DNA of 64,000 nucleotides, from positions 2,666,001 to 2,730,000 of the forward strand of contig OY970217.1 in NCBI GenBank assembly GCA_963713965.1, read 5' to 3'. The notes beneath the pieces are model-generated. The model worked only from the letters and a program-made list of their open reading frames with translations. It had not been told where the DNA came from and ran no database searches. Both the position numbers and the translations under genes were made by a program. Source of the stretch: CALAGB01 sp963713965 (lineage in GTDB: Bacteria; Chloroflexota; Chloroflexia; Thermomicrobiales; Thermomicrobiaceae). This document shows positions 33,205 to 42,191 of the stretch, piece after piece (within the stretch, counting starts at the first letter, position 1; each line of letters opens with the position of its first letter).

Positions 33205-33274
33205 GGCGCCATAAATATCGCCCCTACAAGAGACGAGCTGGCCCCGCGCTGTAGGGGCGACATTTATGGCGTCC
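33205..33274. repeat. Inverted-repeat (MITE/REP-like) element
   Basis: GGCGCCATAAATATCGCCCCTACA (arms 33205-33228 and 33250-33274) forms a ~22-of-24-bp stem around a 21-base loop. The TGTAGGGGCGA core matches intergenic repeats common in Chloroflexota and cyanobacteria. The surrounding gap 33111-33532 holds no gene. A second, imperfect inverted repeat is TTCCCCAAATGTTG (33394-33407) with CAACATTGGGAA (33464-33475). Confidence 0.65.
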
Positions 33275-33532
33275 AACACCTGCCACGTATCGCGGGTGCC
33301 GTCGGCACGATCCGGACGTCATCCGAGCCCGTGATATCGATCACTCACGGGATATGGACATAGCGTCGCTCGCCCAACCACAAGTGATACGATTTCCCCA
33401 AATGTTGTCAGGACGTCAGCGCGACGCGTCGATCGATCACGCGGGGAACCGCGACCCGTTTCCCAACATTGGGAAGCGTGGATGATCGTTGCCGCTCGGC
33501 GCTGACCGATCGCTTCCAGCGGGCAAGGGTAA

Positions 33533-34864
33533 ATGGACGTCGCCCTCAAGCTAATTGCCGTCGTCGTACTCGTCGTCATCAACGGATTCTTCGTCGCTAC
33601 TGAGTTCGCTCTGGTCTCGGTTCGACGCAGCCGCATCGAATCGCTGGTCGCCGAAGGAAACGCGCGCGCCCGCAATGTCTGGAACGCGCTGCAGGACCTG
33701 GATGGGTTCATCGCAGCGACCCAGCTGGGCATCACGATCGCCAGTATCGGCCTCGGCTGGGTTGGCGAGCCCGCCATGGCGCAGATCCTCGACCCGTTTC
33801 TTGAGGCTGTATTGCCGGCCAACGTCGCCTCGGCCACGGCGCACACCATCTCGTTCATCATTGCGTTCAGCGTGATCACCTTCCTACACGTGGTGTTCGG
33901 TGAGCTCGCGCCAAAATCCTTCGCGTTGCAGAATCCGGAGTCGACTGCCTTCGTGGTCGCTTCACCCGTGCGATTGTTCCTTGGGATCTTCCGGCCGATC
34001 ATCTTCTCGATGAACTGGGTTGGTCAATCGTTCTTGCGCCTGGTTGGCGTGCAGCCTGCTCTCGGTCACAACCTGATCTACACAGAGGAAGAGCTACGGC
34101 TCATTGTCGCGGCCAGTACCGAAAGTGGCGAACTGTTCGAGACCGAAGAGGAGATCATCCGGCGCGCGTTCGTCTTCCATGATTTTTCTGCCGACGACAT
34201 CATGGTGCCGCGCACTGAGCTCGTCGCCATCCCATCCGATTCGTCATTGGAGCAAATTGCCGAGGTGATTCGGGAGCATAAGTTCGCCCGCTATCCGGTC
34301 TACGGTCGGGATCTCGACGAAATTCTCGGCGTCCTCTACGTCAAAGATCTGATTGAGGTGGTCTTCAACACGAATGACGCAACGGCGCCCGACGTTCGAG
34401 GGCTGGTTCGACCGGTAATGACCGTGCCGGACTCGATCGCGATCGACTCGCTGCTCGATGAGATGAAGAAGCATCGGACCCACGTCGTGATCGCCGTCGA
34501 CGAATACGGCGGCACGGCCGGAATGGTGACGCTGGACGACATTCTCGAACGTGTAGTCGGGGACGTGCCAGACGAATTTGAGCTGACCAGCGAGGAGATC
34601 CATATCGAGCCGGACGGCAGCTGGCGGATCAACGGCCTCACGCATCTCTCCGACATTCGCGATCATTTTGGGCTTGATCTGCACGCCGAGGACAGCAGCA
34701 CCATCGGCGGCTTCGTTTTCTCGGCGCTCGGCCACCGACCGGAGATCGGCGATCGGGTCGAGCTGCCGCCATACTTCATCGAGGTGACCGAGCTTGATGG
34801 GTTGCGAATCGCTGAAGTGCGTGTGGTCGCGACCGAGCCGGTGGACGGTCCGACCCCGAGCTAA
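33533..34864 (+). CDS. CorC/HlyC-family DUF21-CBS membrane protein
   Basis: 443 residues. The DUF21 (CNNM-like) membrane domain spans ~1-185, starting LIAVVVLVVINGFFVATEFA and containing VVFGELAPKSFAL. Two CBS domains follow at ~215-335 (DDIMVPRTELVAIP; KFARYPVYG; VAVDEYGGTAGMVTLDDILE-like), then the CorC/HlyC C-terminal domain to ~435. The family is linked to Mg2+/Co2+ efflux or divalent-cation homeostasis; the hemolysin label is historical. It is complete and of normal length. It converges on the gene at 34891 with a 26-base gap. Confidence 0.92.
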   Translation: MDVALKLIAVVVLVVINGFFVATEFALVSVRRSRIESLVAEGNARARNVWNALQDLDGFIAATQLGITIASIGLGWVGEPAMAQILDPFLEAVLPANVASATAHTISFIIAFSVITFLHVVFGELAPKSFALQNPESTAFVVASPVRLFLGIFRPIIFSMNWVGQSFLRLVGVQPALGHNLIYTEEELRLIVAASTESGELFETEEEIIRRAFVFHDFSADDIMVPRTELVAIPSDSSLEQIAEVIREHKFARYPVYGRDLDEILGVLYVKDLIEVVFNTNDATAPDVRGLVRPVMTVPDSIAIDSLLDEMKKHRTHVVIAVDEYGGTAGMVTLDDILERVVGDVPDEFELTSEEIHIEPDGSWRINGLTHLSDIRDHFGLDLHAEDSSTIGGFVFSALGHRPEIGDRVELPPYFIEVTELDGLRIAEVRVVATEPVDGPTPS

Positions 34865-34890
34865 CCTCCCAACGTCCAACCGCTATGAAG

Positions 34891-35496
34891 CTACCGTTCA
34901 ACTTGCTGCGGATGGGGGGCGGCATAGCGCAGCCGCATTCCGCTGAATTCCAGGGTCGATTCAATGACTCGGCGCCAGAACGGCAAGATAGAGGGAGTGA
35001 TGCGGAGCTCGATCCCGGCCGCGGAATGTCGACCGATCAGGCCGTCGATCGTCACGCGTTCGAGTGCTCCGACGGTCTCGCCGGTGACCCAGTAGCCACC
35101 AACGTCGTGCGGCTTGAACGGCCCGATCGGCAATCTATAGGCATACAACCGGCACTCCCTCATGCGATCCGGCCAGGCGCTCTCGACGACATGGACGCGT
35201 CGTCTGTCGCTTTGCCCAAAGAAGCGCTCCACGTCCCCGTCAGAGGTGGTGGAGACCGCCCAGATGCAGCCGCGCGGGCAAGCGCGCGGAAACCAGAACA
35301 TTGGGGAGTGCCGCGTGTCGACAGCCCAGACGAGCGCTGGCGACTCTGCGTTCGTCGCGGGAACGTGTGGCTCGAAGACGCGCAGCGAATCGTCTTCGCT
35401 GAAGTGCCACAGCGCGAACTCGCCTTCGCCGTCAAACGGAGGCGCGGGCTCCCGTTTCAGCAGGGATACGGGATAGTCGGTGGTCATCGTGCTCAT
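34891..35496 (-). CDS. Conserved uncharacterised protein (DUF6886-like)
   Basis: 201 residues. Conserved-looking motifs are ALWHFSEDDSLRVFEPH at the N-terminus, PALVWAVDTRHSPMFWFPR and ACPRGC in the middle, and an HDVGGYW segment. These resemble a small family of unknown function (DUF6886 in my recollection). No signal peptide or membrane helix. ATG 35496 is chosen because GAAGGATGAA precedes it. No function is proposed. Confidence 0.7.
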   Translation of the reverse strand: MSTMTTDYPVSLLKREPAPPFDGEGEFALWHFSEDDSLRVFEPHVPATNAESPALVWAVDTRHSPMFWFPRACPRGCIWAVSTTSDGDVERFFGQSDRRRVHVVESAWPDRMRECRLYAYRLPIGPFKPHDVGGYWVTGETVGALERVTIDGLIGRHSAAGIELRITPSILPFWRRVIESTLEFSGMRLRYAAPHPQQVER

Positions 35497-35539
35497 TTCA
35501 TCCTTCGACCCGCCCACCATCGATGGGAGATAGTGCCGC

Positions 35540-36055
35540 TCATGCGACCAGTGCCGCCGCCAGTAGGACGATGATCAAATTCAAGAGCAAATTCACTCCG
35601 GACAGGACTCCAGACACCACCTGCAGGTGGCGTCGTTCATCGGTGATGGCTGCGTCGTCTCCGCCCATGGATTGCACCTGTTCGGCGATTTCAGTGATAC
35701 GGCGACCGTAGTACAGCGCGTGGATCAGCGTGATCGTGATGACGATCGCAACCAGAATGAGCTTTGCCAGCAGAATACGGCCATAGTTACTGTCGGGGAG
35801 CCGTTCCCAGGCAATACCTCGCCGTTCACCGTTGAGAAACCCGGTTGCTACAAGCAATGCCAGCGCGATCCAGGAGACGACCGCGTAACGGCGACCGACC
35901 TGTGCGAAGAGGAGTATGCGTTCGTTACGGGGAAGGGCCGTGCGCATGATTGGGAGCAGGACGATGAGGATGAAGAGCTGTCCGCCGATCCAGACGATCG
36001 CCGAGATGAGATGTATCCAGCGAATCCAGGACCAGATTGAGAAGACCTGCCCCAT
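35540..36055 (-). CDS. Four-helix CopD-like membrane protein
   Basis: About 171 residues with four hydrophobic segments. The start W-I-R-W-I-H-L-I-S-A-I-V-W-I-G-G and the later helix with a conserved His (LIHALYYGRR) resemble the CopD/DUF2269-type family, whose members bind heme or copper or have unknown roles. ATG 36055 is preferred because GAAGGTGG lies just upstream; the longer frame to 36136 runs into an intergenic repeat and encodes unlikely sequence. Function not assigned. Confidence 0.65.
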   Translation of the reverse strand: MGQVFSIWSWIRWIHLISAIVWIGGQLFILIVLLPIMRTALPRNERILLFAQVGRRYAVVSWIALALLVATGFLNGERRGIAWERLPDSNYGRILLAKLILVAIVITITLIHALYYGRRITEIAEQVQSMGGDDAAITDERRHLQVVSGVLSGVNLLLNLIIVLLAAALVA

Positions 36056-36128
36056 CCACCTTCGCTTCCCTAAGCACCTATTCACGACGTCTTGTTCGTC
36101 ATCGTCCTTCATGGGCACGGCCGCAACT

Positions 36129-36320
36129 CTTGTCATTCTGAGCGGAGCGATGGTTCTCGCCGTCGGGTCGAGGGAGAGTCAGTGAGGGTGAGGAGTCGTA
36201 GGATCTCTCCGTCGATGAACCGACAGCCGACTGCATCCGGTGAGAGATCCTTCGACTGCACTAACTTCCACTGGCTCCCCCTTCACTGGAGAGGGAGAAC
36301 CATCAGGGTGACAAGGGTGC
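36129..36320. repeat. Intergenic repeat cluster (GTCATTCTGAGCGGAGCG type)
   Basis: The stretch begins near 36129 with TTGTCATTCTGAGCGGAGCG. It contains GGATCTCTC (36201-36209) and its inverse GAGAGATCC (36242-36250) followed by TTCGACTGCA, then TCCCCCTTCACTGGAGAGGGA and a closing CATCAGGGTGACAAGG. These pieces match widespread bacterial intergenic repeats that usually occur in many copies per genome. It occupies the 376-base gap between the CopD-like gene and murJ; the remainder shows no gene. Confidence 0.55.
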
Positions 36321-36431
36321 GTTGGTCGTCCGTCGGTGTGGCGAGTCTTCCGTGGTCGCGTTCTCAGAACGAAACGATTGCGTTGGGTGCACGTGCTCAA
36401 GGCGACAAACGCAAGGGAATCCACCTCTTGC

Positions 36432-38081
36432 CTACGACGCGGAGCGCGAGAAGCGGCGCATCACTCCGCGCTGGATAGCGTGAATCTCGTCGACACCGAG
36501 GAGTCGCAGCGCAACCAGATAGACGCCGGCCCCGACCGCCACAGGAATCGCCACAATCAGCACCTCACCCGCAAGTGCGGATATGCCGGAAGTCCCACCG
36601 CTCGGCGCGAATGACGTCATTTGCAGTCCACGGGCAACAGCGTACACCACGACTGCCATCACCCCGCCTGCCAGCATCGAGCGCCAGAGAGTGCGTTTCA
36701 CGGTGGTATCCCCGACATGTCCCAGAGACCGATGGAGCAGGAACCACATCGCCAGTGCGTGGAACGTGAACTGAGCCGAGTTGGCCAGCACCAGACCAGT
36801 CATTCCCAATGGACCGACCAGCGACAGAGCGAAGATGAAATAGACGCCGACCGCCAGGACCCCGACGATCACCGGAGTGCGCGTATTCTGCCGCGAATAG
36901 TAGGTGAAGATCAGCACCTGATCGAAGGCGGCGAAGAAGGTGCCGGGAAGATAGGCGAGCAAGGCAATAAAGATGGCGTGCGCTCCGGAGAAATCTGTAG
37001 CGCCGTGATAGAAGAGGAGCTGAACTGTCGGCCATGCGATGGCAGTCAGCCCGAGGGTTGCCGGAACGACCATGATCGTCACCATCTTGATGCCGTTGGA
37101 GAGCGTGCGCTGGAAGCCGAGATCGTCGCCGGTGGTGAAATGTCGTGAAAGCGTTGGCAGAGCCGCAATCGAGGTCGCCGTCGCCACCAGTCCAAGGATC
37201 ATCTGATTCAGCGTCGTAGCGTAGCGCATGGCGCCGAGCGCGTTTTGGCCGACGCCCCAGGCCAAGTTGCGGTCGATCACCAGTGCCACGGTGTTGCTCA
37301 GCAAGCCGATCGAGATCGGGATGTAGAGAGCCAGAATGCGTCGAATGGCGGGATGGCGGAAGTCGAAGTTGAGCTTGGGCATGGCGTCGCGCAGGCCCGG
37401 CGCCTGAATCAGCACCAGACAGAAGGCGCCGATCAGTATCCCCACTGGTAGGCTACGAATCCCGAACGTGGTGCGTCCCAGCGTCAGGGCCACGGCCACG
37501 ACCGCCGCGTTGCGCGCCGCCAGAGAGATGGCCGGGCGAGCGAAGCGATGCATCGAGTAGAGCGTCGACATCAGGATGGTCGAGAGAGCCAGCAGCAACA
37601 CGGCCGGCAGAATAATGCGCACCATCTCGTTGGCGAGATCGACCGTGCTGATACCGCGCGCGTCAGCACCGCCACCGAAGACGGTCATCACCTTGACCAC
37701 GTAGGGGGCGAATAGCTCCATGACGACGACGGCACCACCGACCAGTATGAACGCCAGCACCATCAACGCGCCGGTGATGCGTCGTAGCTCCTCGCGTTGC
37801 TCCAGCCCGCTGTAGGCGCTCAGAACGGGGACCAGCGCGGCCTCCATCATGCCGCTGATCACCAGGTTGAAGAGCATGGTGTGGATGTTGTCGGCGATGG
37901 TGAAGGCGGCCACGGCGTCGCCGGTGCCGAAGAGCCAGGAGGTGATCTGCTCGCGGCCAAGCCCCAAGACGCGACTGAGGAGCGTGCCGGCCATGATGAT
38001 GGCGGCGCCCTGCGCGATACGTGCCCGGTCGGATACCTCGCTCGTTTCGACGGGCTTGACCTCGGTGCCGGTGGATTCCAT
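36432..38081 (-). CDS. murJ: Lipid II flippase MurJ (MviN family)
   Basis: 549 residues with about 14 membrane helices, the normal MurJ length. GAAIIMAGTLLSRVLGLGRE near residue 25 is the family N-terminal signature, and the helix pattern continues to the end. MurJ moves lipid-linked peptidoglycan precursor across the cytoplasmic membrane. The ATG at 38081 overlaps the stop codon of the upstream rfaE2 gene (TGATG). It is the last gene of the minus-strand glycan/F420 run. Confidence 0.92.
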   Translation of the reverse strand: MESTGTEVKPVETSEVSDRARIAQGAAIIMAGTLLSRVLGLGREQITSWLFGTGDAVAAFTIADNIHTMLFNLVISGMMEAALVPVLSAYSGLEQREELRRITGALMVLAFILVGGAVVVMELFAPYVVKVMTVFGGGADARGISTVDLANEMVRIILPAVLLLALSTILMSTLYSMHRFARPAISLAARNAAVVAVALTLGRTTFGIRSLPVGILIGAFCLVLIQAPGLRDAMPKLNFDFRHPAIRRILALYIPISIGLLSNTVALVIDRNLAWGVGQNALGAMRYATTLNQMILGLVATATSIAALPTLSRHFTTGDDLGFQRTLSNGIKMVTIMVVPATLGLTAIAWPTVQLLFYHGATDFSGAHAIFIALLAYLPGTFFAAFDQVLIFTYYSRQNTRTPVIVGVLAVGVYFIFALSLVGPLGMTGLVLANSAQFTFHALAMWFLLHRSLGHVGDTTVKRTLWRSMLAGGVMAVVVYAVARGLQMTSFAPSGGTSGISALAGEVLIVAIPVAVGAGVYLVALRLLGVDEIHAIQRGVMRRFSRSAS

Positions 38082-38596
38082 CAGGGCCTCTTGGCGCAGA
38101 CGCGCTCGATGATGCGCTGCTCCAGATTGGTGGTCGACTGTCCTGGAATCAGCGGAACCGTTCGAACCTCACCGCCGTACGCCTGAACCACGCTCGCCTC
38201 CGGCAACGGCAGCTTCCCTTCGTCGATCTCCCGTTGATCGACGGCGTAGTCGCCCCCTTTGACGTAGACGTCCGGTTCGAGCGCGCGGATCGATGATTCA
38301 GCCGTTTCGTCGTGGAAGATCACCACGTAATCGACACAGCGTAGTCCGGCAATGAGCTCGGCTCGCTCGTCTTCCGGAACGATGGGTCTGGATGATCCCT
38401 TGCGGCGCGTGGTCACGGCGTCATCATTTACGCCGACGACCAGCACGTCACCGAAGTCTCGCGCCGCCTGGAGATAGCGCAGATGCCCGACGTGGACTAG
38501 ATCGAAATGTCCGTTGGTGAAGACCACACGTTGCCCAGTCACGCGTAGCTGACGGCCGAGTGATTCGAGCTGATCGAAGGCGATTCGTTGACCCAT
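38081..38596 (-). CDS. rfaE2: D-glycero-beta-D-manno-heptose 1-phosphate adenylyltransferase
   Basis: 171 residues of cytidylyltransferase-like nucleotidyltransferase. The signature VFTNGHFDLVHVGHLRYLQ contains the HxGH catalytic motif; VKGGDY and the late GQSTTN signature are also present. It transfers AMP to heptose 1-phosphate on the way to ADP-heptose. The kinase step is supplied by rfaE1 at 41200, making a complete split pair. ATG 38596 follows AGAGGAACG; the long upstream extension of the frame is not protein-like. About 280 bases separate it from the next gene upstream, so it may have its own promoter. Confidence 0.9.
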   Translation of the reverse strand: MGQRIAFDQLESLGRQLRVTGQRVVFTNGHFDLVHVGHLRYLQAARDFGDVLVVGVNDDAVTTRRKGSSRPIVPEDERAELIAGLRCVDYVVIFHDETAESSIRALEPDVYVKGGDYAVDQREIDEGKLPLPEASVVQAYGGEVRTVPLIPGQSTTNLEQRIIERVCAKRP

Positions 38597-38880
38597 CGTT
38601 CCTCTTCGTGGCGGTCGAGCCGGCGCGGCCATCGTGTGGCGAATCCTAGCACGCGGCGCGACGCAGCACGTCTCGGTGGATCTCGCGTCGTTACCGGACG
38701 TGGGTTTAGCGAGGACCCTTCCAGATGAACGCATCGCTGGAGAGCGTGATGAACGGCGCCGTGTCGGGAGATTGTTCAAGTGGAGTCGTGCCTTGACAAA
38801 CCGCAGGCTGCATCAAAACCGAAGACATCACCCAGTTGTCAACGTCTGAAGAGTGTCCGGATTGACACGAACTCGCTGCA

Positions 38881-39444
38881 TCACCGGAGTTCGCAGATGT
38901 ACGACATTGCTGGTTTGCCATTGAGCGTGAGCTCACCGACGGCGACGAAGCTGTTGTGTTCAAGCACCTTGCGCGAGGCCGGATTGTCCAGCGTGACTCT
39001 CGCGCGCAACTTGGAAAGCCCATACTCCGTGGCGGCAAGCTCGCGCACCTTGCGCACCGCCGCTGTAGCCAGTCCGTGCCCTGCGGCCTTCTGCGCGATC
39101 CGGTACCCGAGTTCTGCCGACCCATCTGCTACCTCGAACAAGTTCACCCGTCCTATCACCTCGCCAACTTCGGTAACGAGCAGGTGAAAGTAATCCGTCC
39201 CGTCGGCCTGCCACGCGAGCAGTTGCGCATACCGCGCGTCAAACTCAGCGAAGAACTCGTCTCCGCGATCCGGTATCGCCGCCGCGAAGTAAGCCCGATT
39301 CTCCCGCTCGAACGCGAGCAAAGCGGAAGCGTGGCCGCGGCGAAGCAACTGAAGGTCTGGGTCGAGGAGGTTGGAGTTCAGTGTCGATTCTGACCCGATT
39401 CGAGTCTGCTCCCTTGATTCTGTGCGTGCGCGTTTCCCGTCCAC
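38881..39444 (-). CDS. GNAT-family N-acetyltransferase (RimJ/RimL-like)
   Basis: 187 residues. A core with LLVTEVGEVIGRVNLF, ELGYRIAQKAAGHGLATAAV (acetyl-CoA pyrophosphate loop Q-x-x-G-x-G/A) and LRARVTLDNPASRKVLEHN is typical of RimJ/RimL-type acetyltransferases acting on alpha- or side-chain amines. The N-terminal ~25 residues are non-conserved. GTG 39444 follows GGGAGG at 7 bases. It lies 47 bases after cofC, so it is probably in the same operon. Substrate unknown. Confidence 0.82.
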   Translation of the reverse strand: MDGKRARTESREQTRIGSESTLNSNLLDPDLQLLRRGHASALLAFERENRAYFAAAIPDRGDEFFAEFDARYAQLLAWQADGTDYFHLLVTEVGEVIGRVNLFEVADGSAELGYRIAQKAAGHGLATAAVRKVRELAATEYGLSKLRARVTLDNPASRKVLEHNSFVAVGELTLNGKPAMSYICELR

Positions 39445-39491
39445 GGACTGCCTCCCGAAAAATTGACGTTTGCTGACGTCTGGATAGCCAC

Positions 39492-40130
39492 CTACTGAGC
39501 AGTTGCCTTGTTGGCTGGAATATGGCGATCGTGAGTGACAGGATCGAGCCAGCCGAGATCGACCAGGTCGTCGATGGTGTCAACGTCGAAGGCGGTGCCT
39601 GTCGACTCGAACGTGTGGGCGCTCACACCTAGCCGCTGCGCCTCTCGCCGGTGCTTGAGGAGGCTGTCAACGCCGAATGAGGGCTCGATGGCGTGTGGCG
39701 GCCGCAGGATCATGGCGTTCGTGCCGCGTCCGTGGCGATCCGGCGCGAATGTGACCGGCGCGTCGCGCGACAGCTCAACCATTCGATCTACGTCCGCCGT
39801 TGCAACGCCAGGTAAGTCGGCAAGCACGATCAGGATCGACTCGGCCCCGATGGCGACCGCCTGATCGCGTCCCAGGCGGATGGCCGCGTTTAGGCCCGTT
39901 CCCAGCTGTTCGACGCGCTCCGCGTCCCAACGTCGCGCGACCTCGAGCACGTGCGGATCCGGGCTCACCACCACGATGCCGTTCACAGCGTCGGATCCCG
40001 TCAACGCAGTCATGACGTTGTCGAAGAGCGTCAGGACAAGATCTCCGCGCTCTTGCGGAGAGAGGACCGACGCCAGACGACTCTTGGCGGTTTCGAGACG
40101 CTGCACCGGGACCACGGCATACAAAGACAT
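39492..40130 (-). CDS. cofC: 2-phospho-L-lactate guanylyltransferase CofC
   Basis: 212 residues. VVPVQRLETAKSRLASVLS at the N-terminus is the family nucleotide-binding motif, followed by VLADLPG and FAPDRHGRGTNAM. CofC activates 2-phospholactate (or phosphoenolpyruvate in many bacteria) with GTP for coenzyme F420 synthesis. Its ATG at 40130 overlaps the stop of cofD (TGATG), the partner enzyme in the next step. A TTG one codon upstream is in frame but unlikely. Confidence 0.9.
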   Translation of the reverse strand: MSLYAVVPVQRLETAKSRLASVLSPQERGDLVLTLFDNVMTALTGSDAVNGIVVVSPDPHVLEVARRWDAERVEQLGTGLNAAIRLGRDQAVAIGAESILIVLADLPGVATADVDRMVELSRDAPVTFAPDRHGRGTNAMILRPPHAIEPSFGVDSLLKHRREAQRLGVSAHTFESTGTAFDVDTIDDLVDLGWLDPVTHDRHIPANKATAQ

Positions 40131-41080
40131 CAATCCAGCCGTCCAGCAAATTCAAGCGTCTCGACGGCCAGACGTCGACGGTCCGCCTCACTGCGCATGA
40201 TCGTGCCGGTGACCAGCGTTCTGATACCGAGTGCCTCGATACGCGGCGCGAGGTCGCGATCTTGCTCGTCGATGACGATACCCGTGAGGAAATCACGATA
40301 GATTTCGGCTACGCCGACCGACGAGACTTCATGCCCAAGCGTCTCGAGCATCCGATCGGCTGGTCCCTTGAGCGCCTGCCCGCCGATGATCGGACTGACC
40401 GCGACGACCGGCGCGGGTGCGTCATGCAACTGCTGACACATGCCGGGCACGCTCAAAATCGGCCCAATGCTGACGATCGGGTTGGAAGGGCACAGAACGA
40501 TCGCGTCGGCGGACGACAGAGCATCGGCGACTGCTACCGGAACGGATGCCGATTCTATCCCTTCGAACTCGACGCTCTGGACGAGACTCTGATGTTGCCG
40601 CTGCACGAAGTAGTCCTGAAAGTCGAGACGTCCTTCGGGCGTTGCAACGATGGTTGCAACCGGTTCTTCGCACATGGGAAGGATTGCGGACGTGACGTCG
40701 AGCGCGCTCGCCAGCTCAGCCGTGACCTTGCTGATCGTTTGACCCGCTCGGAGGCGTTCGGTTCGCAAGATGTGGGTGGCGAAATCCTGGTCACCGAGCC
40801 AGAACCAGCTCGGACCGCCATAGCGCTTGATTGCTTCGAGTGTGTTGAACGTGTCGCCTTCAATACCCCAGCCGGTCTCGGGATTGGCCAGCCCCGCCAG
40901 TGTGTAGAGGACCGTATCGAGATCGGGCGAGATGTGCAGCCCCATCAGTTCGAAGTCGTCGGCGGTATTGACCACCACGGCGAGACGGCTTTCAAGACCT
41001 GTCAACGCCAGACCATGGGCCAGCTTGGCGCCCCCGACGCCCCCTGCCAATGCGACGATTCCGCTGTGCGTTGCGCTCAT
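40130..41080 (-). CDS. cofD: 2-phospho-L-lactate transferase CofD
   Basis: 316 residues. IVALAGGVGGAKLAHGLA at the N-terminus, VVVNTADDFELMGLHISPDL and LCPSNPIVSIGPIL are CofD signatures. It joins the activated phospho-acid to the deazaflavin Fo in F420 synthesis. ATG 41080 is preferred, with GGAGAAG just upstream; the longer frame to 41122 adds a poorly conserved leader. cofD and cofC are coupled, and no Fo synthase or CofE gene is in this window. Confidence 0.92.
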   Translation of the reverse strand: MSATHSGIVALAGGVGGAKLAHGLALTGLESRLAVVVNTADDFELMGLHISPDLDTVLYTLAGLANPETGWGIEGDTFNTLEAIKRYGGPSWFWLGDQDFATHILRTERLRAGQTISKVTAELASALDVTSAILPMCEEPVATIVATPEGRLDFQDYFVQRQHQSLVQSVEFEGIESASVPVAVADALSSADAIVLCPSNPIVSIGPILSVPGMCQQLHDAPAPVVAVSPIIGGQALKGPADRMLETLGHEVSSVGVAEIYRDFLTGIVIDEQDRDLAPRIEALGIRTLVTGTIMRSEADRRRLAVETLEFAGRLD

Positions 41081-41199
41081 GCTTCTCCATATGGTGAGGA
41101 TACGTTCGAGGATCGGCGGCACACTCTGCCACGCGGATTAAACGCGATGGGCGTGCTCATTCTTCCAGTTCGAGCGGGAACGATCACCGTTCCTGCCGG

Positions 41200-42186
41200 T
41201 CAGCCTTCTCGAATGGCGATCGATATCTCGTCGGCGCTCGCCTGGGCATTGCCCCATTTGCCGATCACGATTCCCGCTGCCACTTGAGACAGTCGCAATG
41301 CCTGTAGAGCGTCTGCGCCGGCCGCCAGTGCACCGGTCATCACGGCGATGACCGTATCTCCGGCGCCCGTGACGTCAAAGACCTGTCGCCGTACCACCGA
41401 TCGCACCTCGCGGTACTCGCCGTCGATCGCCAGTGCGGCACCTTCCGGACCGAGCGTGACGACCAGCCGGTCGCACCCGAGACGTTGTCGCAACGTGGTC
41501 AGAGCCGACCGTCGTTCCTCTTCAGTTCCCAACGACGCACCCAGGTAGGTCTCCGCCTCGGCCTGGTTACACTTTACGAGATCCAGCCCCGTGAAGCTGC
41601 TAAGCGCACCTTGCGAATCGACAGTCGAGAGTCGGGCCACGTCCCTCACGGCTTCGACGACCTCGGGTACCACTACGCCGCTGCGATAGTCGGAGAGGAG
41701 GATGGCGTCCATCGTCGGACCAACCCGGCGAACGAAGCTGACCAGTTTGGCCGTAGTGTCATCATCGATCGGATCGCGCAGCTGACGATCGCTGCGAGCC
41801 ACCTGTTGCGGGAAAACGTTGAACGGACCCTCGGCGACCAGCCTCGTCTTGGTGGTGGTCGGTCTGGAATCGTCAACAAGGATGCCGGATGTGTCGACCT
41901 GTTGGGACTGCAGCAGCTCGACAACGCGACGGCCTTCCGCGTCGTCACCTATCACACCGGTCTGCGACACGCTGGTTCCCAACTCTCGTAGCGCTAGGGC
42001 CGGCGCCGTTCCGCCGCCGAGGCGATCCTCGCGTCGGGTCTCCTCCAGCACCATGATCGGGGCCTCGCGCGACACGCGCGCTGGTCGTCCGAAGATGTAG
42101 GCGTCGAGATAGAGGTCACCAATCACCAGCACACGCTGGTCGCGGATGCGATCGAGAACCGGCAGCAGATCGAGGAGTTCGTCCAC
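41200..42186 (-). CDS. rfaE1: D-glycero-beta-D-manno-heptose-7-phosphate kinase (PfkB family)
   Basis: 328 residues of ribokinase fold. VLVIGDLYLDAYIFGRP, the RLGGGTAPAL substrate loop, VKCNQAEAE and the PfkB signature DVTGAGDTVIAVM with catalytic Asp are visible. It phosphorylates heptose 7-phosphate at C1. With rfaE2 (38081) it covers the HldE functions split in two. GTG 42186 follows AGGTAGG. It is 5 bases downstream of the zinc-ribbon membrane gene, so co-transcribed. Confidence 0.9.
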   Translation of the reverse strand: MDELLDLLPVLDRIRDQRVLVIGDLYLDAYIFGRPARVSREAPIMVLEETRREDRLGGGTAPALALRELGTSVSQTGVIGDDAEGRRVVELLQSQQVDTSGILVDDSRPTTTKTRLVAEGPFNVFPQQVARSDRQLRDPIDDDTTAKLVSFVRRVGPTMDAILLSDYRSGVVVPEVVEAVRDVARLSTVDSQGALSSFTGLDLVKCNQAEAETYLGASLGTEEERRSALTTLRQRLGCDRLVVTLGPEGAALAIDGEYREVRSVVRRQVFDVTGAGDTVIAVMTGALAAGADALQALRLSQVAAGIVIGKWGNAQASADEISIAIREG

Positions 42187-42191
42187 TTGAC

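Noticed and set aside
33110..33532. CRISPR-like or tandem repeat array
   Set aside because: Only inverted arms are present, with no regularly spaced direct repeats.
40262..41287. 341-codon plus-strand frame
   Set aside because: Antisense to cofD and rfaE1, with no domain.
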